Below, in pieces: positions 41,762-49,353 of a DNA stretch of 64,000 nucleotides (position 1 is the stretch's first letter; each line of letters starts with the position of its first letter). A program made the translations under genes and the position numbers. This stretch comes from CAVVGB01 sp963747715 (GTDB taxonomy: Bacteria > Actinomycetota > Thermoleophilia > Gaiellales > Gaiellaceae). The notes below the pieces were generated by a model. It ran no database searches, was not told where the DNA came from, and worked only from the letters and a program-made list of their open reading frames with translations. The stretch covers positions 550,711 to 614,710 of the forward strand of contig CAVVGB010000009.1 in NCBI GenBank assembly GCA_963747715.1. The letters run 5' to 3'.

Positions 41762-42379
41762 TTATGCGGGCTCCGGGCTCGTCGCGTCGAGTTGCTCGAG
41801 CGCGCGCTCGAAGACTTCATGGGGCTGCGCGCCGAGAAGGAGCAGGCGATCGCCGAGGACGAAGGCTGGGATCGCGTGGATGCCGTGGCGCTGTGCTTCG
41901 CGCGTCGATGCGTCCACACGCTCCGCGTAGCGGCGGTCGGCCAGCGCGCCCTGGGCCTCGCCTCGGTCGAGCCCGGCTTCGGCGACGAGGTCGAGCAACG
42001 TCTCGTCGTTGCCGATGTCGGCGGCCTCTGACCAGTACGCCTGCATCAAGCGGTCGTGCACCGCCTCGTGCCGCCCCTCGTCACGCGCGAGCTCGGACAC
42101 CTCCAAAGCCTTCCGCGAGTTCGGGATCACATCCGGCGGCTTGTACGTCAGCCCGGCGGCCTCGACTACCCGCCGCGTGTGCTCGTGAATGCCGGGGCCG
42201 TAGCGCTCGGCGAGCCGCTCCCTCGGAATGCCTTCGGGCGGGTACTCCGGGTGCAGGTCGAAGGGAAGCCACTCGACGCGGGCGCCGAACCGGCGCTCCA
42301 ACCAGCCGGCCCGTTCGAGGCCGACGAAGCAGAACGGTCAGATGTAGTCGCTCCAGATCGTGACCGGCAAATCGGTCAT
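41762..42379 (-). CDS. DsbA/FrnE-family thiol oxidoreductase with in-frame TGA (candidate selenoprotein)
   Basis: The ATG at 42379 begins MTDLPVTIWSDYI, then TGA (codon 14, 42338-42340), then PFCFVGLERAGWLERRFG and a normal FrnE/DsbA-family body (FDLHPEYPPEGIPRERLAERYGP, IPAFVLGDRLLLLGAQP) to TAA at 41762. In this family the motif is CPxC; the TGA stands exactly at the first catalytic Cys and the second Cys (codon 17) is kept. A hairpin begins 12 nt after the TGA. Selenocysteine (UPFC) is the simplest functional reading, with a single TGC/TGT-to-TGA error the alternative. It lies 1 bp after the DUF2750 gene in the uvrC operon. 205 residues. Confidence 0.75.
42305..42325 (-). promoter_or_regulatory. 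Candidate bacterial SECIS hairpin
   Basis: On the minus strand GTCGGCC (42325-42319) pairs with GGCCGGC (42311-42305), with one U-G wobble; a further U-G pair leaves a five-base loop CGAAC. The loop begins 20 nt after the TGA and has G as its second base. Distance and a G near the loop start agree with the published bacterial SECIS model as I remember it. Evidence is by eye only. Confidence 0.5.
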
Positions 42380-42380
42380 G

Positions 42381-42809
42381 TCAGTCACCCGAGGGTTCAT
42401 ACAGCGACAGTTCCGATTCGATGTCCTCCCTCATTCCTTCAGGCGGGACGATGAAGCCTTGGTGCTCAAGAGTCGGGAAGACGACGAGCATGAGGCCGTC
42501 CTGAATCATCTCAGGAATCAGCTCGTAGACCCATTCGTGAACTTCGAAAGCCGCCGGCACAGTTCCCGCCCACTCGCCTTCGGCGCACGCTTGTGCATAC
42601 CGCGGATGGGGCCACACTGCGAGGTATGACACGCCGTCGTCGCTCTTCGACGTCACGAGCGCGCCGTCGCGCTGCTCGAGCACCCAAACCCATTCCCAAT
42701 CGGCGACCCGCTTGACGAAGTGGTTGTAGCGCTCACCCGGCGCGAGAGTGGTTACGGCGCGGAATTCCTCCTCGTTCAGGTCCCATGTGCGCGGCTCCCG
42801 CTCATTCAT
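42381..42809 (-). CDS. DUF2750 family protein
   Basis: Start chosen at the ATG 42809 (MNEREPRTWDLNEEEF). The 142-residue protein matches DUF2750: ERYNHFVKRVADWEWVWVLEQRDGALV, YLAVWPHPRYAQACAEGEWAG and FEVHEWVYELIPEMIQDGLMLVVFPT. Family members are small immunity-like or unknown soluble proteins. It overlaps the GrpB-family gene by 8 bp and precedes the DsbA-family gene by 1 bp. Confidence 0.85.
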   Translation of the reverse strand: MNEREPRTWDLNEEEFRAVTTLAPGERYNHFVKRVADWEWVWVLEQRDGALVTSKSDDGVSYLAVWPHPRYAQACAEGEWAGTVPAAFEVHEWVYELIPEMIQDGLMLVVFPTLEHQGFIVPPEGMREDIESELSLYEPSGD

Positions 42810-43344
42810 TGTCCGCTTCCTCGCGCCACACGCGCGCGCGCTGTTCGAGCGCAGCCGCGTACATCTCTTTTCCGTCGACGTAGCGATCCCGATCCCCACC
42901 GACCTCACAGACGAGCGTCCGTTTGAACTCCGCGTAGGCATTCTTCTCCCGAGCGTTGGCGCGCAGATAGTCGCGAAATGCAAGGTGGCGTTCCCAGTGA
43001 TCTTCTCCGAACAGCACCGCGTGGACGTGATGGCTCCGCGGCCGTCCCTTGCGGAAGAACAGACGCCCCGGAATGCCGTTCTCGCCGAGATACTCGTAGC
43101 CGAGGCCTTCCAGCGCGGCAATCCTTTGTGAAGAAAGGGGGAAAGTCCTTAGCCCGGCGAGCAGGTCGATGACGGGCTTCGCGACGAGGCCAGGCACCGC
43201 CGTACTGCCGATGTGCTCGAGGCTCACGACGTTGTCGCCGAGGGCAGCTCGCAGCTTCTCGCTCTCGATTTCGAAGAGCTGGGGCCACTTCGCATCGTAG
43301 GCGACGACGGCCACGGGTTCGACGGGATCCGGCTTGGCACTCAC
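42802..43344 (-). CDS. GrpB (UPF0157) family nucleotidyltransferase-fold protein
   Basis: The 180-residue protein reads VVAYDAKWPQLFEIESEKLRAAL, VVSLEHIGSTAVPGLVAKPVIDLLAGL (the nucleotidyltransferase GS and D-x-D-like pieces) and HHVHAVLFGEDHWERHLAFRDYLRANA, the GrpB signature. These proteins have an NTase fold with a rather vague function; some are fused to dephospho-CoA kinase. GTG or ATG start at 43344 overlaps the uvrC stop by 4 bp. Confidence 0.9.
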   Translation of the reverse strand: MSAKPDPVEPVAVVAYDAKWPQLFEIESEKLRAALGDNVVSLEHIGSTAVPGLVAKPVIDLLAGLRTFPLSSQRIAALEGLGYEYLGENGIPGRLFFRKGRPRSHHVHAVLFGEDHWERHLAFRDYLRANAREKNAYAEFKRTLVCEVGGDRDRYVDGKEMYAAALEQRARVWREEADNE

Positions 43345-45209
43345 GCGCCTCCGGCCTTGTGCAGCGCGGCGTAGATCTCCCGCCCCGTCTTCGCGGGAAC
43401 GCCGGGCACGCCCTCGAGCTCCTCCGGAGACGCCGCCAGCAAGCGCTCCGGCGAGCCGAAGTGCTGGATGAGCGCGCGCTTGCGTGCGGGACCGACGCCG
43501 GGCAGTGCGTCGAGGATCGACTCTCGCGCCTCAGCGTCGCGCCGCTGTCGGTGGAACCCGAGCGCGAAGCGGTGCGCTTCGTCGCGGATGCGCTGCAGGA
43601 GCTGGAGGCCGGCCGATCCGGGGTCGAGGACGATCGGGTCGGGCCGCCCGGGCACGAACACCTCCTCGGCGCGCTTGGCGAGCGCGATCACCGCCACGCG
43701 GGGCAGGTCATACGCCTGCATGGCGGCGAGCGCCGCGGACAGCTGACCCTTGCCGCCGTCGATGATGACGAGGTTCGGCACGGCTGCGAAGCTCTCGTCG
43801 TAGTCGTCTGCGGACACCGACCGCATGCGCGCAAAGCGCCGCGAGACGACCTCGGCCATCATCGCGAAGTCGTCCTGCCCCTCGACGCGCTTGATGCCGA
43901 ACTTGCGGTAGTGGGCCTTCTTCGGGACGGCGTCCTGGAAGACGACCTGTGACCCGACCGGGGCCGCTTCCTGGATGTTGGAGATGTCGTAGCACTCGAT
44001 GCGAAGCGGGAGGCTCTCGAGGTTGAGTCTCTCGCGTAGCTCCTCGAGCGCCTCGATGCGGCGCAGCTTCGTGCGCTCCGTCTGCATGGAGTCGCTCTGG
44101 AGCGCGAGCTCGGCGTTCTGCTGCGCAAGCTCTTGCAGCCGCCGTTTCTCCCCTCTCTGAGCGGAGCGGATCTCCACTGCGGAGCCGCGGAGCCCGCTGA
44201 GGAACTCAGCGAGCCCGTGCAGCGGCCCCGAGTCCGGCGGAACGACGATCTGAGGCGGCACGCTCGGCGCACTGCCGTAGTACTCGAGGCAGAACGCCTC
44301 GAGCAGAGTCGGCATGTCCTGGCCCGCGACGTTCTCGAGGAAGAAGCTGTGCCGGTCGCTCATCCGACCTCCGCGCAGCGGGAAGACCTGGACGGCGGCG
44401 ACCTCCCCGAAAACGGCGATGCCGATCACGTCGACGGTTCCGATGGCGCGCTTGTCCGCCGCCTGCCGTTCCGCCAGGTGGCGCACGGAGTAGAGACGGT
44501 TGCGATAGCGCGCGGCGGCCTCGAAATCCTGGCGCTCGGACGCCTCGTGCATCTTGTCCTCGAGCTCGCGCAGGATCGGGCGCGTCTCTCCGCTCAGGAA
44601 CTCGACGACGCGGTCGATGATCTCGCGGTAATCCTCCTGCGTGACGTAGCCGACGCAGGGCGCCAGGCAGCGGTCGATGTGGTAGTCGAGGCACGGAATG
44701 CCCGAATGCCTGCCCGGTTGCGGGCCTTCGCACGGCCTGTACGGGAAGACGCGGTTGAGCACGTCGAGCGTCTCGCGCACCTTCTTCGCGTTCGCGTACG
44801 GGCCGAAGTAGACGACGCCCCGGCGATGCCGTTCGCGCGTGAACATGACGCGGGGATAGTCGTCCGCCACCGTCACGGCGATGTACGGATAGGACTTGTC
44901 GTCCCGCAGCCGGACGTTGAACGGCGGCCGGTGGCGGCGGATGAGGTTCTGCTCGAGGTGGTAGGCCTCGGGCTCGTTGCTGGTGAGGATGACCTCGATC
45001 CGCTCGACGCGATCGGTCAGCTTGTCGAGACCGACGCGGGAGTCGCCGCCGCGGAAGTACGAACGCACGCGAGAACGCAGCGACTTGGCCCTACCCACGT
45101 AGAGCACGGCGTCGCTGCTCCCGCGGAACAGGTAGACCCCCGGCTTGGGCGGGATGTCCTTGAGCTGCGCCTCGATCCGCTCGGTGCGGGTGTCGGCCTT
45201 CGTAGCCAT
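43341..45209 (-). CDS. uvrC: Excinuclease ABC subunit C
   Basis: From the ATG at 45209, 622 residues. The N-terminal GIY-YIG nuclease is PPKPGVYLFRGSSDAVLYVGRAKSLRSRVRSYF (3' incision). A UvrB-binding UVR motif lies near 200 (KMHEASERQDFEAAARYRNRL). The RNase H-like C-terminal nuclease has ECYDISNIQEAAPVGS and VPNLVIIDGGKGQLSAAL (5' incision), and tandem helix-hairpin-helices close the protein (LDALPGVGPARKRALIQHFGS). It cuts both sides of UvrB-marked lesions. First gene of a five-gene operon. Confidence 0.95.
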   Translation of the reverse strand: MATKADTRTERIEAQLKDIPPKPGVYLFRGSSDAVLYVGRAKSLRSRVRSYFRGGDSRVGLDKLTDRVERIEVILTSNEPEAYHLEQNLIRRHRPPFNVRLRDDKSYPYIAVTVADDYPRVMFTRERHRRGVVYFGPYANAKKVRETLDVLNRVFPYRPCEGPQPGRHSGIPCLDYHIDRCLAPCVGYVTQEDYREIIDRVVEFLSGETRPILRELEDKMHEASERQDFEAAARYRNRLYSVRHLAERQAADKRAIGTVDVIGIAVFGEVAAVQVFPLRGGRMSDRHSFFLENVAGQDMPTLLEAFCLEYYGSAPSVPPQIVVPPDSGPLHGLAEFLSGLRGSAVEIRSAQRGEKRRLQELAQQNAELALQSDSMQTERTKLRRIEALEELRERLNLESLPLRIECYDISNIQEAAPVGSQVVFQDAVPKKAHYRKFGIKRVEGQDDFAMMAEVVSRRFARMRSVSADDYDESFAAVPNLVIIDGGKGQLSAALAAMQAYDLPRVAVIALAKRAEEVFVPGRPDPIVLDPGSAGLQLLQRIRDEAHRFALGFHRQRRDAEARESILDALPGVGPARKRALIQHFGSPERLLAASPEELEGVPGVPAKTGREIYAALHKAGGA

Positions 45210-45251
45210 GCCACGTTCAAGCCTAGCCCGGCCGTGTTTCGGCAAGGCCAC

Positions 45252-45276
45252 AGGGGCGAGGGCCGGCCTCGCCCCT
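45252..45276. terminator. Hairpin terminator between uvrC and an upstream secreted-protein gene
   Basis: AGGGGCGAGG (45252-45261) and CCTCGCCCCT (45267-45276) make a perfect 10-bp stem with a 5-base loop, 25 bp after the stop of the minus-strand gene at 45301. No strong T-tract follows. Confidence 0.65.
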
Positions 45277-45300
45277 ACGCCGATGAGCTCTACCGGTGCC

Positions 45301-45885
45301 TTACTTCTCGGTGTCGACGCGGATGAACGGGGCCGGCCGGGTCGGGTGGTTGTTCGGGCCGTTGACGATGACGTCACCGTCGAAGGTAACCTGGCCGGTC
45401 GCGGTCGCGGTGCGCTGCTGCCGCTTGCTTCCAGGCCCGTTCACGGTCGTCTCCAGCGGCCCGACCGCCGTCCAGGTCACGTCGAACGTGACGTCGTGCG
45501 TCACGCCGAATATGTCCCGCACTGTTCCCGATCCAGTGGCCGTGACGCTCTTCAGGTTCTCAGTGCTCGTGATCGTCGCGGGCACGATCCCGCCCCAGCT
45601 GAAGGAGCTCCCGTCCGGGCAGACGACCTGGAACTGCACCCTGGCCGTGGGGTCGGCATCCTCGGTGTCGGGCGACTCGAAGTCGCGCGTGCTCTGAACG
45701 AGCAGGGTTCCCTGCACGATCGTGCCGTCGGCACACTCGAACGGGACCGCCCAGAAGGCCGACGCCGTCTCCTCGAAGAAGAGCGACCTCTCCGCCGACG
45801 CGGATGTCGTAAACGCCAGGGCCGCGATCAACCCCGCGAGCGCGACGGCGGCCCAACGCCGCCGTCCGGCTTTCGTAGCGAACAT
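45301..45885 (-). CDS. Secreted hypothetical protein
   Basis: ATG start 45885 with a strong AGGAGG site (45896-45901 on the plus strand, complement). A signal peptide (residues 1-31: RRRWAAVALAGLIAALAFTTSASA) is followed by an all-beta domain: FFEETASAFWAVPFECADGTIVQGTLLVQST and TSTENLKSVTATGSGTVRDIFGVTHDVTFDVTW. Two Cys (about 51 and 91) could form a bridge. It looks like a small secreted beta-sandwich found in many actinobacteria; no function. A hairpin terminator follows. Confidence 0.7.
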   Translation of the reverse strand: MFATKAGRRRWAAVALAGLIAALAFTTSASAERSLFFEETASAFWAVPFECADGTIVQGTLLVQSTRDFESPDTEDADPTARVQFQVVCPDGSSFSWGGIVPATITSTENLKSVTATGSGTVRDIFGVTHDVTFDVTWTAVGPLETTVNGPGSKRQQRTATATGQVTFDGDVIVNGPNNHPTRPAPFIRVDTEK

Positions 45886-46021
45886 GCTTGAACCTCCTCG
45901 GATGGGTTCGCTGATTTCGGGTTTCGGGAGGTACTACCGCCCCGCCCGCGCGGCGGATTTCGGGACCGGCCAGGAGGCTCAGTGACCTTGTCGGAACATG
46001 GACAGACCCTCCAGCACGCTG

Positions 46022-46050
46022 AAGGGCTCCAAGGCCGTTCTGGAGCCCTT
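46022..46050 (-). terminator. Hairpin terminator downstream of the 46090-46422 gene
   Basis: AAGGGCTCCA (46022-46031) and TGGAGCCCTT (46041-46050) form a perfect 10-bp stem, 9-nt loop, about 40 bp after the stop of the minus-strand gene. The stem ends in AA/TT pairs, giving a short U-rich tail. Confidence 0.7.
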
Positions 46051-46089
46051 CTCGTTGCTCAGGAGAACAATCGCCTGTACGTGCGGCGT

Positions 46090-46422
46090 CTAGCGCTTGA
46101 TGATGTTGTGGATCTCGAGCACTTCGGGCTTGCCCGCAAGCTCGATCCCTACGTCCTTCAGCACCGGCATGAGGCGCTCACCAAACGCGTCGAGCTGCTT
46201 TTGCGAATCCCAGATCTCGCTGACTCGGAGCGTCCCGTTGGAGCGGAACGCGACGTGATACTCGAGCCCGTCAGGCAGCCAATCGCCCGACTTCTCGAGA
46301 CGGCGGAGAGTTTCGTCGTACTGCTCGGTCGTCACGCCCGGCGCCGCCGTGAAGCGGGCAAGGACGCTCGTCGAACGATCCCGCATGTCGCGGACCGCAG
46401 ACTCAGGACTGGTGGTGGCCAT
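46090..46422 (-). CDS. Small dimeric-barrel-like hypothetical protein
   Basis: The ATG at 46422 has an excellent site (AAGGAGGCC). The 110-residue protein reads FTAAPGVTTEQYDETLRRLEKSG, LEYHVAFRSNGTLRVSEIWDSQKQLDAFGERLMPVLKDVGI, the ferredoxin-like layout of ABM-type dimeric alpha/beta barrel proteins. Such proteins are small heme- or quinone-binding oxygenases or unknown. No active-site residue can be named. Confidence 0.65.
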   Translation of the reverse strand: MATTSPESAVRDMRDRSTSVLARFTAAPGVTTEQYDETLRRLEKSGDWLPDGLEYHVAFRSNGTLRVSEIWDSQKQLDAFGERLMPVLKDVGIELAGKPEVLEIHNIIKR

Positions 46423-46697
46423 TGAATGGCCTCCTTCGTGTGGATGCTCCTGACCGAGCCGTCCTACAAACCGAACACCGTTAGGCGCTGAGCCTGGCGG
46501 GCGAGGAATCTAAGCCAGAAGACACTACGAAGTGTACCACCCTCCATGCTCGCGCCCAGGTCGGCGACCCCGCTTTCCGTCGACACGCCGGCACACGTCA
46601 ACGCGACGCAGGGCTGGTTGAGCGAACCGCGATCGAGCTCAAGGGGAAGAGCAGGTCGTCGAGGTCGCCAGGCTCACCCTGGCGCCTGCCGGGATTA
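46423..46697. other. Gene-free stretch
   Basis: No coding frame with actinobacterial codon use, no tRNA and no clear hairpin was seen. It must carry the promoter of the minus-strand gene ending at 46422 and that of the diadenylate cyclase gene; no consensus promoter is obvious. The stretch is somewhat less GC-rich than its neighbours. Confidence 0.4.
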
Positions 46698-47357
46698 GTG
46701 CCGCCGCCTCGGTCGTTTGAAGAAGCGATGGCCGTAGAAGAGCGGCAGGAGTGGCTGGACCAGACCTTCGGGGTCGTGTGTAAAAGCGCGCACTGCACGG
46801 AGAAGCGCCGCCGCACCCTCGAGGAGGTCATTCAGCTCGCCGTCGAGATCGCCCGCGAGGGACGAGAAGGGCGCAAGATCGGAACTCTCTTCGTCGTTGG
46901 AGACGTCGAGAACGTCCTTGCGCAGTCGCGCTCGCTCCTGCTCGATCCGCTGTACGGACATCCGGGCGAGGCCCTGCGCGTCGATCTGCCCGAGTTCCGG
47001 GAGACGGTGAAGGAGTTCGCTCAGCTGGACGGGGCCTTCGTCCTCGGCGACGACGGCGTCTTCATCTCGGCCGGTCGCTTCATCGACGTCGACGTAAACG
47101 CTCCCACGAACTTCCTTCCCGGCCTCGGCACCCGCCACGCAGCGGCGGCCTCGGTGTCGCGGACGACCGGAGCGATCGCCGTCGTCGTGTCGCAGAGCTC
47201 GGTCGTGCGCGTGTTCGCAGGCGGCGGACTGCGCGCGGAGATCGTTCCCGAGCTCTACCTCATGTCGCAGGAACAGCTCTTCACCCGCGACGCGCGCATC
47301 ACGCAGATGCCCGCGGCCGGCGTTACCCTCGCCGTCGCCGGAGAAGACGCCGCCTAA
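46698..47357 (+). CDS. Diadenylate cyclase (DisA_N/DacZ-like)
   Basis: GTG at 46698 is assumed (ATG at 46728 is an alternative). The 219-residue protein carries an N-terminal helical part and a DAC domain: LIVDTLFVVGD-type (IGTLFVVGDVENVL), the DGA motif AQLDGAFVLGDDGVFISAGRFIDV (111-113) and the ATP site GLGTRHAAAASVSRTTGAIAVVVSQ (144-148). It joins two ATP molecules to make c-di-AMP. The motif is RHA rather than the usual RHR, close to archaeal DacZ. It stands alone, with no DisA DNA-binding domain. A likely target is the RCK_C protein at 24886. Confidence 0.85.
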   Translation: MPPPRSFEEAMAVEERQEWLDQTFGVVCKSAHCTEKRRRTLEEVIQLAVEIAREGREGRKIGTLFVVGDVENVLAQSRSLLLDPLYGHPGEALRVDLPEFRETVKEFAQLDGAFVLGDDGVFISAGRFIDVDVNAPTNFLPGLGTRHAAAASVSRTTGAIAVVVSQSSVVRVFAGGGLRAEIVPELYLMSQEQLFTRDARITQMPAAGVTLAVAGEDAA

Positions 47358-47398
47358 AAAAGCCCGAGCGCGCCCGGCCGCCCGCTGGCCGAACGCGC
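47358..47398 (-). terminator. Intrinsic terminator reading on the minus strand
   Basis: On the minus strand GCGCGTTCGGCC (47398-47387) pairs with GGCCGGGCGCGC (47379-47368) through two G-T wobbles, a 12-bp stem, followed by TCGGGC and TTTTTT (47363-47358). On the plus strand the same positions give two C-A mismatches and no T-tract. So it stops minus-strand transcription, not the diadenylate cyclase gene that ends beside it. Confidence 0.6.
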
Positions 47399-47455
47399 CC
47401 GCGCTTCTGTCGAAGGTAGAACAAACCCGGTTACACGGGTCGGTACGATTGCGCC

Positions 47456-48164
47456 GTGGCCGAGGAGAACCGCACGCAGTACGTCGCATACACGCTCTAC
47501 CGCGTCGATCCGCTCTGGCGACGGCTGCCTGTCGAGGAGCGGGCGGCGGGCAAGGAGGCGTTTGCCGACGTCATCGCAGACTGGGCCGGGCGCATGGAGC
47601 TCAGGAGCTACAGCCTCGTCGGTGTCCGGCCGGACGCCGACTTCATGCTCTGGAAGCTCACCGAGCGCTACGACGACCTGCGCGAGCTCGGGGCCGACCT
47701 CAACGCCACGCCGCTCGCCGGCTACCTGACCACGCCGTACTCGTACCTGGCGGCGACGAAGCCGTCGCAGTACTTCGAGCGCGAGAGCTCGCGGCACCGG
47801 CGCGTGGTTCCCCGTGGCGCCCCCTACCTCGTCGTCTATCCGTTCGTGAAGAAGCGCGAGTGGTACTCGCTGCCGATGGACGACCGCCGGCGCGCGATGC
47901 AGGAGCACGCGTCGATCGGCGAGCCGCTTCGTCACGATCACGAACCACACGACCTACTCCTTCGGGATCGACGACCAGGAGTTCATGACAGCCTTCGAGT
48001 GCGAGAGCCCGGAGGACTTCCTCCAGCTGATGATGACGCTGCGCGAGACGGAGGCCAGCCGCTACACCGAGCGCGACACGCCGATCTTCGTCGGCACCGC
48101 CGAGGACATCCGCTCGATCCTCGATTCCCTCGACGGCGCCGCCACGCGCGTCGAGGCCTCGTAG
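47456..48164 (+). CDS. hemQ: Chlorite dismutase family / coproheme decarboxylase HemQ (frameshifted)
   Basis: From a GTG at 47456 the protein reads YVAYTLYRVDPLWRRLP, LVGVRPDADFMLWKL, LAATKPSQYFE, YLVVYPFVKKREWYSLP and MQEHASIGE. One extra base near 47928 shifts the frame to VTITNHTTYSFGIDDQEFMTAFECE, LMMTLRETEASRYTERDTPIFVG, the Cld/HemQ C-terminus. About 235 residues when joined. The family includes coproheme decarboxylase (last step of heme b synthesis in Gram-positive bacteria) and chlorite dismutase. The fit to actinobacterial HemQ is best, given Ccm genes in the same window. Confidence 0.82.
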
Positions 48165-48568
48165 CCCCAGCGGTAGACCTCTAAGACCCACGCGGCGAAG
48201 CGCTCGCACGCGACCTCGGAGCGCGGCGCGCCGAGGCGGTACTGCTCGATGTGCTTGGCCTCGTGCGCGGCCACGGTGACGAGGGCCTCCCGCCAGCACG
48301 CGATCTCGACGGGAGGCGACTTTTTCCGGTGCGCCATCGTCGAGGGAAACTCACGGTCGGGCCCAAGGCGGATGGTCACGAGGTACACGCTTCCCGGCGG
48401 TGCGTTCGAGATCTCCGGCACGCCGTCGTACGCATAGCCCGCGCACGCGTACGTGCGCGTGTTCTTCACGTTCACGCAGACGCCGCTCATGTCGACGTCG
48501 GCCGTGGCGAACTCGACGAGCTCGACGACCTCGGCTGTTGGAAAGCGCGATGTGTTCTGGACCAGCAC
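48062..48568 (-). CDS. Hypothetical HExxH (zincin-like) protein
   Basis: Start chosen at the GTG 48568. The protein has VLVQNTSRFPTAEVVELVEFATADVDM, an extended beta region, and VTVAAHEAKHIEQYRLGAPRSEVACERFA, where HEAKH is an HExxH zinc motif with downstream acidic residues as a possible third ligand. It looks like the phage/HK97-type SprT-like predicted metalloproteases. It ends inside hemQ, overlapping it by 103 bp tail to tail, unusually long; the stop may be misplaced by an error. 168 residues. Function unknown. Confidence 0.55.
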   Translation of the reverse strand: MLVQNTSRFPTAEVVELVEFATADVDMSGVCVNVKNTRTYACAGYAYDGVPEISNAPPGSVYLVTIRLGPDREFPSTMAHRKKSPPVEIACWREALVTVAAHEAKHIEQYRLGAPRSEVACERFAAWVLEVYRWGYEASTRVAAPSRESRIERMSSAVPTKIGVSRSV

Positions 48569-48600
48569 GAGGCCGCCCCCGTCCCCCTTGGATCGCTCTT

Positions 48601-48969
48601 CTAGTAGCCGTAAGTGTGCTCCTCGCGCCAGACGCGCCACATGGCGAATCCGGCCGCGAAGAGCACGAAGAAGAAGATGAGGGTGTGCAGGCCCGTCTCG
48701 GGCCACGGCGTCACGAACCAGAGCCCGATGTTGACGAGCGCAAGAGCCGCGGCGGCGTAGAAGACGACCTGCGAGCGCCGCTTCCACATCGAGATGTCCT
48801 CCCGCCGGCCTCGCCACAGCAAGAAGAGGATGTAGGCGAGGGCGAGCAGGAAGAGGATGTTCAGGAACAGGAGGATCACCTCGAGACCCACCTGGAGCTG
48901 AAGCACGGTGATGACGACCGCGAGCGCGACGATGATCCCGAAGCCGCGTAGGGTCGGATTCACGTTCAT
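48601..48969 (-). CDS. Small polytopic membrane protein
   Basis: ATG start 48969, 122 residues. Three to four hydrophobic helices (GIIVALAVVITVLQLQ, LEVILLFLNILFLLALAYILFLLW, VVFYAAAALALVNIGLWF, TLIFFFVLFAAGFAMWRVW) are separated by basic loops (RGRREDISMWKRRSQ). No family is recognised. It overlaps the stop of the next membrane protein gene by 4 bp, so they form a two-gene unit. Confidence 0.6.
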   Translation of the reverse strand: MNVNPTLRGFGIIVALAVVITVLQLQVGLEVILLFLNILFLLALAYILFLLWRGRREDISMWKRRSQVVFYAAAALALVNIGLWFVTPWPETGLHTLIFFFVLFAAGFAMWRVWREEHTYGY

Positions 48970-49322
48970 GTCGCGGTGGTGTAGGCGCGCACTGCGAGGG
49001 CCGTCGCCAGGAGGGTAGCGCCCGTGAACCACGCCAGGCGCCGGGCGGGGACCGGCGGCGCGTACAGCCACGGCGACAGGACGGCGATGAGCGAGAGCGC
49101 GCCGTACAGGTAGTGCAGATCGTCGGCCACGCGGCGGCCTTCGGAGAGGAGCAAGAGGCCGAGCGCCACCTGCGCGATCACGAGCGCCTGGCCGAGAGCG
49201 AGCAGGTGTGCGTAGATCCGGCCCGGCGTGCGCTTGCGGACGACGAAGTAGAGGCCCCAGCCGAACGCGAGCAGGTTGGCCGCGATCAGGGCGACACCGT
49301 TGAGCTCGTGAAGGTCGCGCAC
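48966..49322 (-). CDS. Small four-helix membrane protein
   Basis: GTG at 49322 (VRDLHELNGVALIAANLLAFGWGLYFVVRKR), 118 residues with four membrane helices: LIAANLLAFGWGLYFVV, LALGQALVIAQVALGLLLL, YLYGALSLIAVLSPWLYA and FTGATLLATALAVRAY. The His at positions 5 and 64 (LHYLYG) could bind a heme or metal, as in small cytochrome-b-like proteins, but nothing definite. Divergent from the peroxiredoxin gene with a 31-bp gap, and coupled to the next gene by a 4-bp overlap. Confidence 0.6.
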   Translation of the reverse strand: MRDLHELNGVALIAANLLAFGWGLYFVVRKRTPGRIYAHLLALGQALVIAQVALGLLLLSEGRRVADDLHYLYGALSLIAVLSPWLYAPPVPARRLAWFTGATLLATALAVRAYTTAT

Positions 49323-49353
49323 GCGCCGGAGGGTAGTGGGTACGCTGGCCGTG

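Noticed and set aside
41762..42379. Two separate genes split by the TGA (42338-42340)
   Set aside because: The 13 codons before the TGA are the normal family start and the frame after it continues directly with the second half of the active-site motif; a new start downstream would remove the active site.
47358..47412. Terminator for the diadenylate cyclase gene on the plus strand
   Set aside because: On the plus strand the stem has two C-A mismatches and no T-tract after it; the perfect stem and T-tract read on the minus strand.
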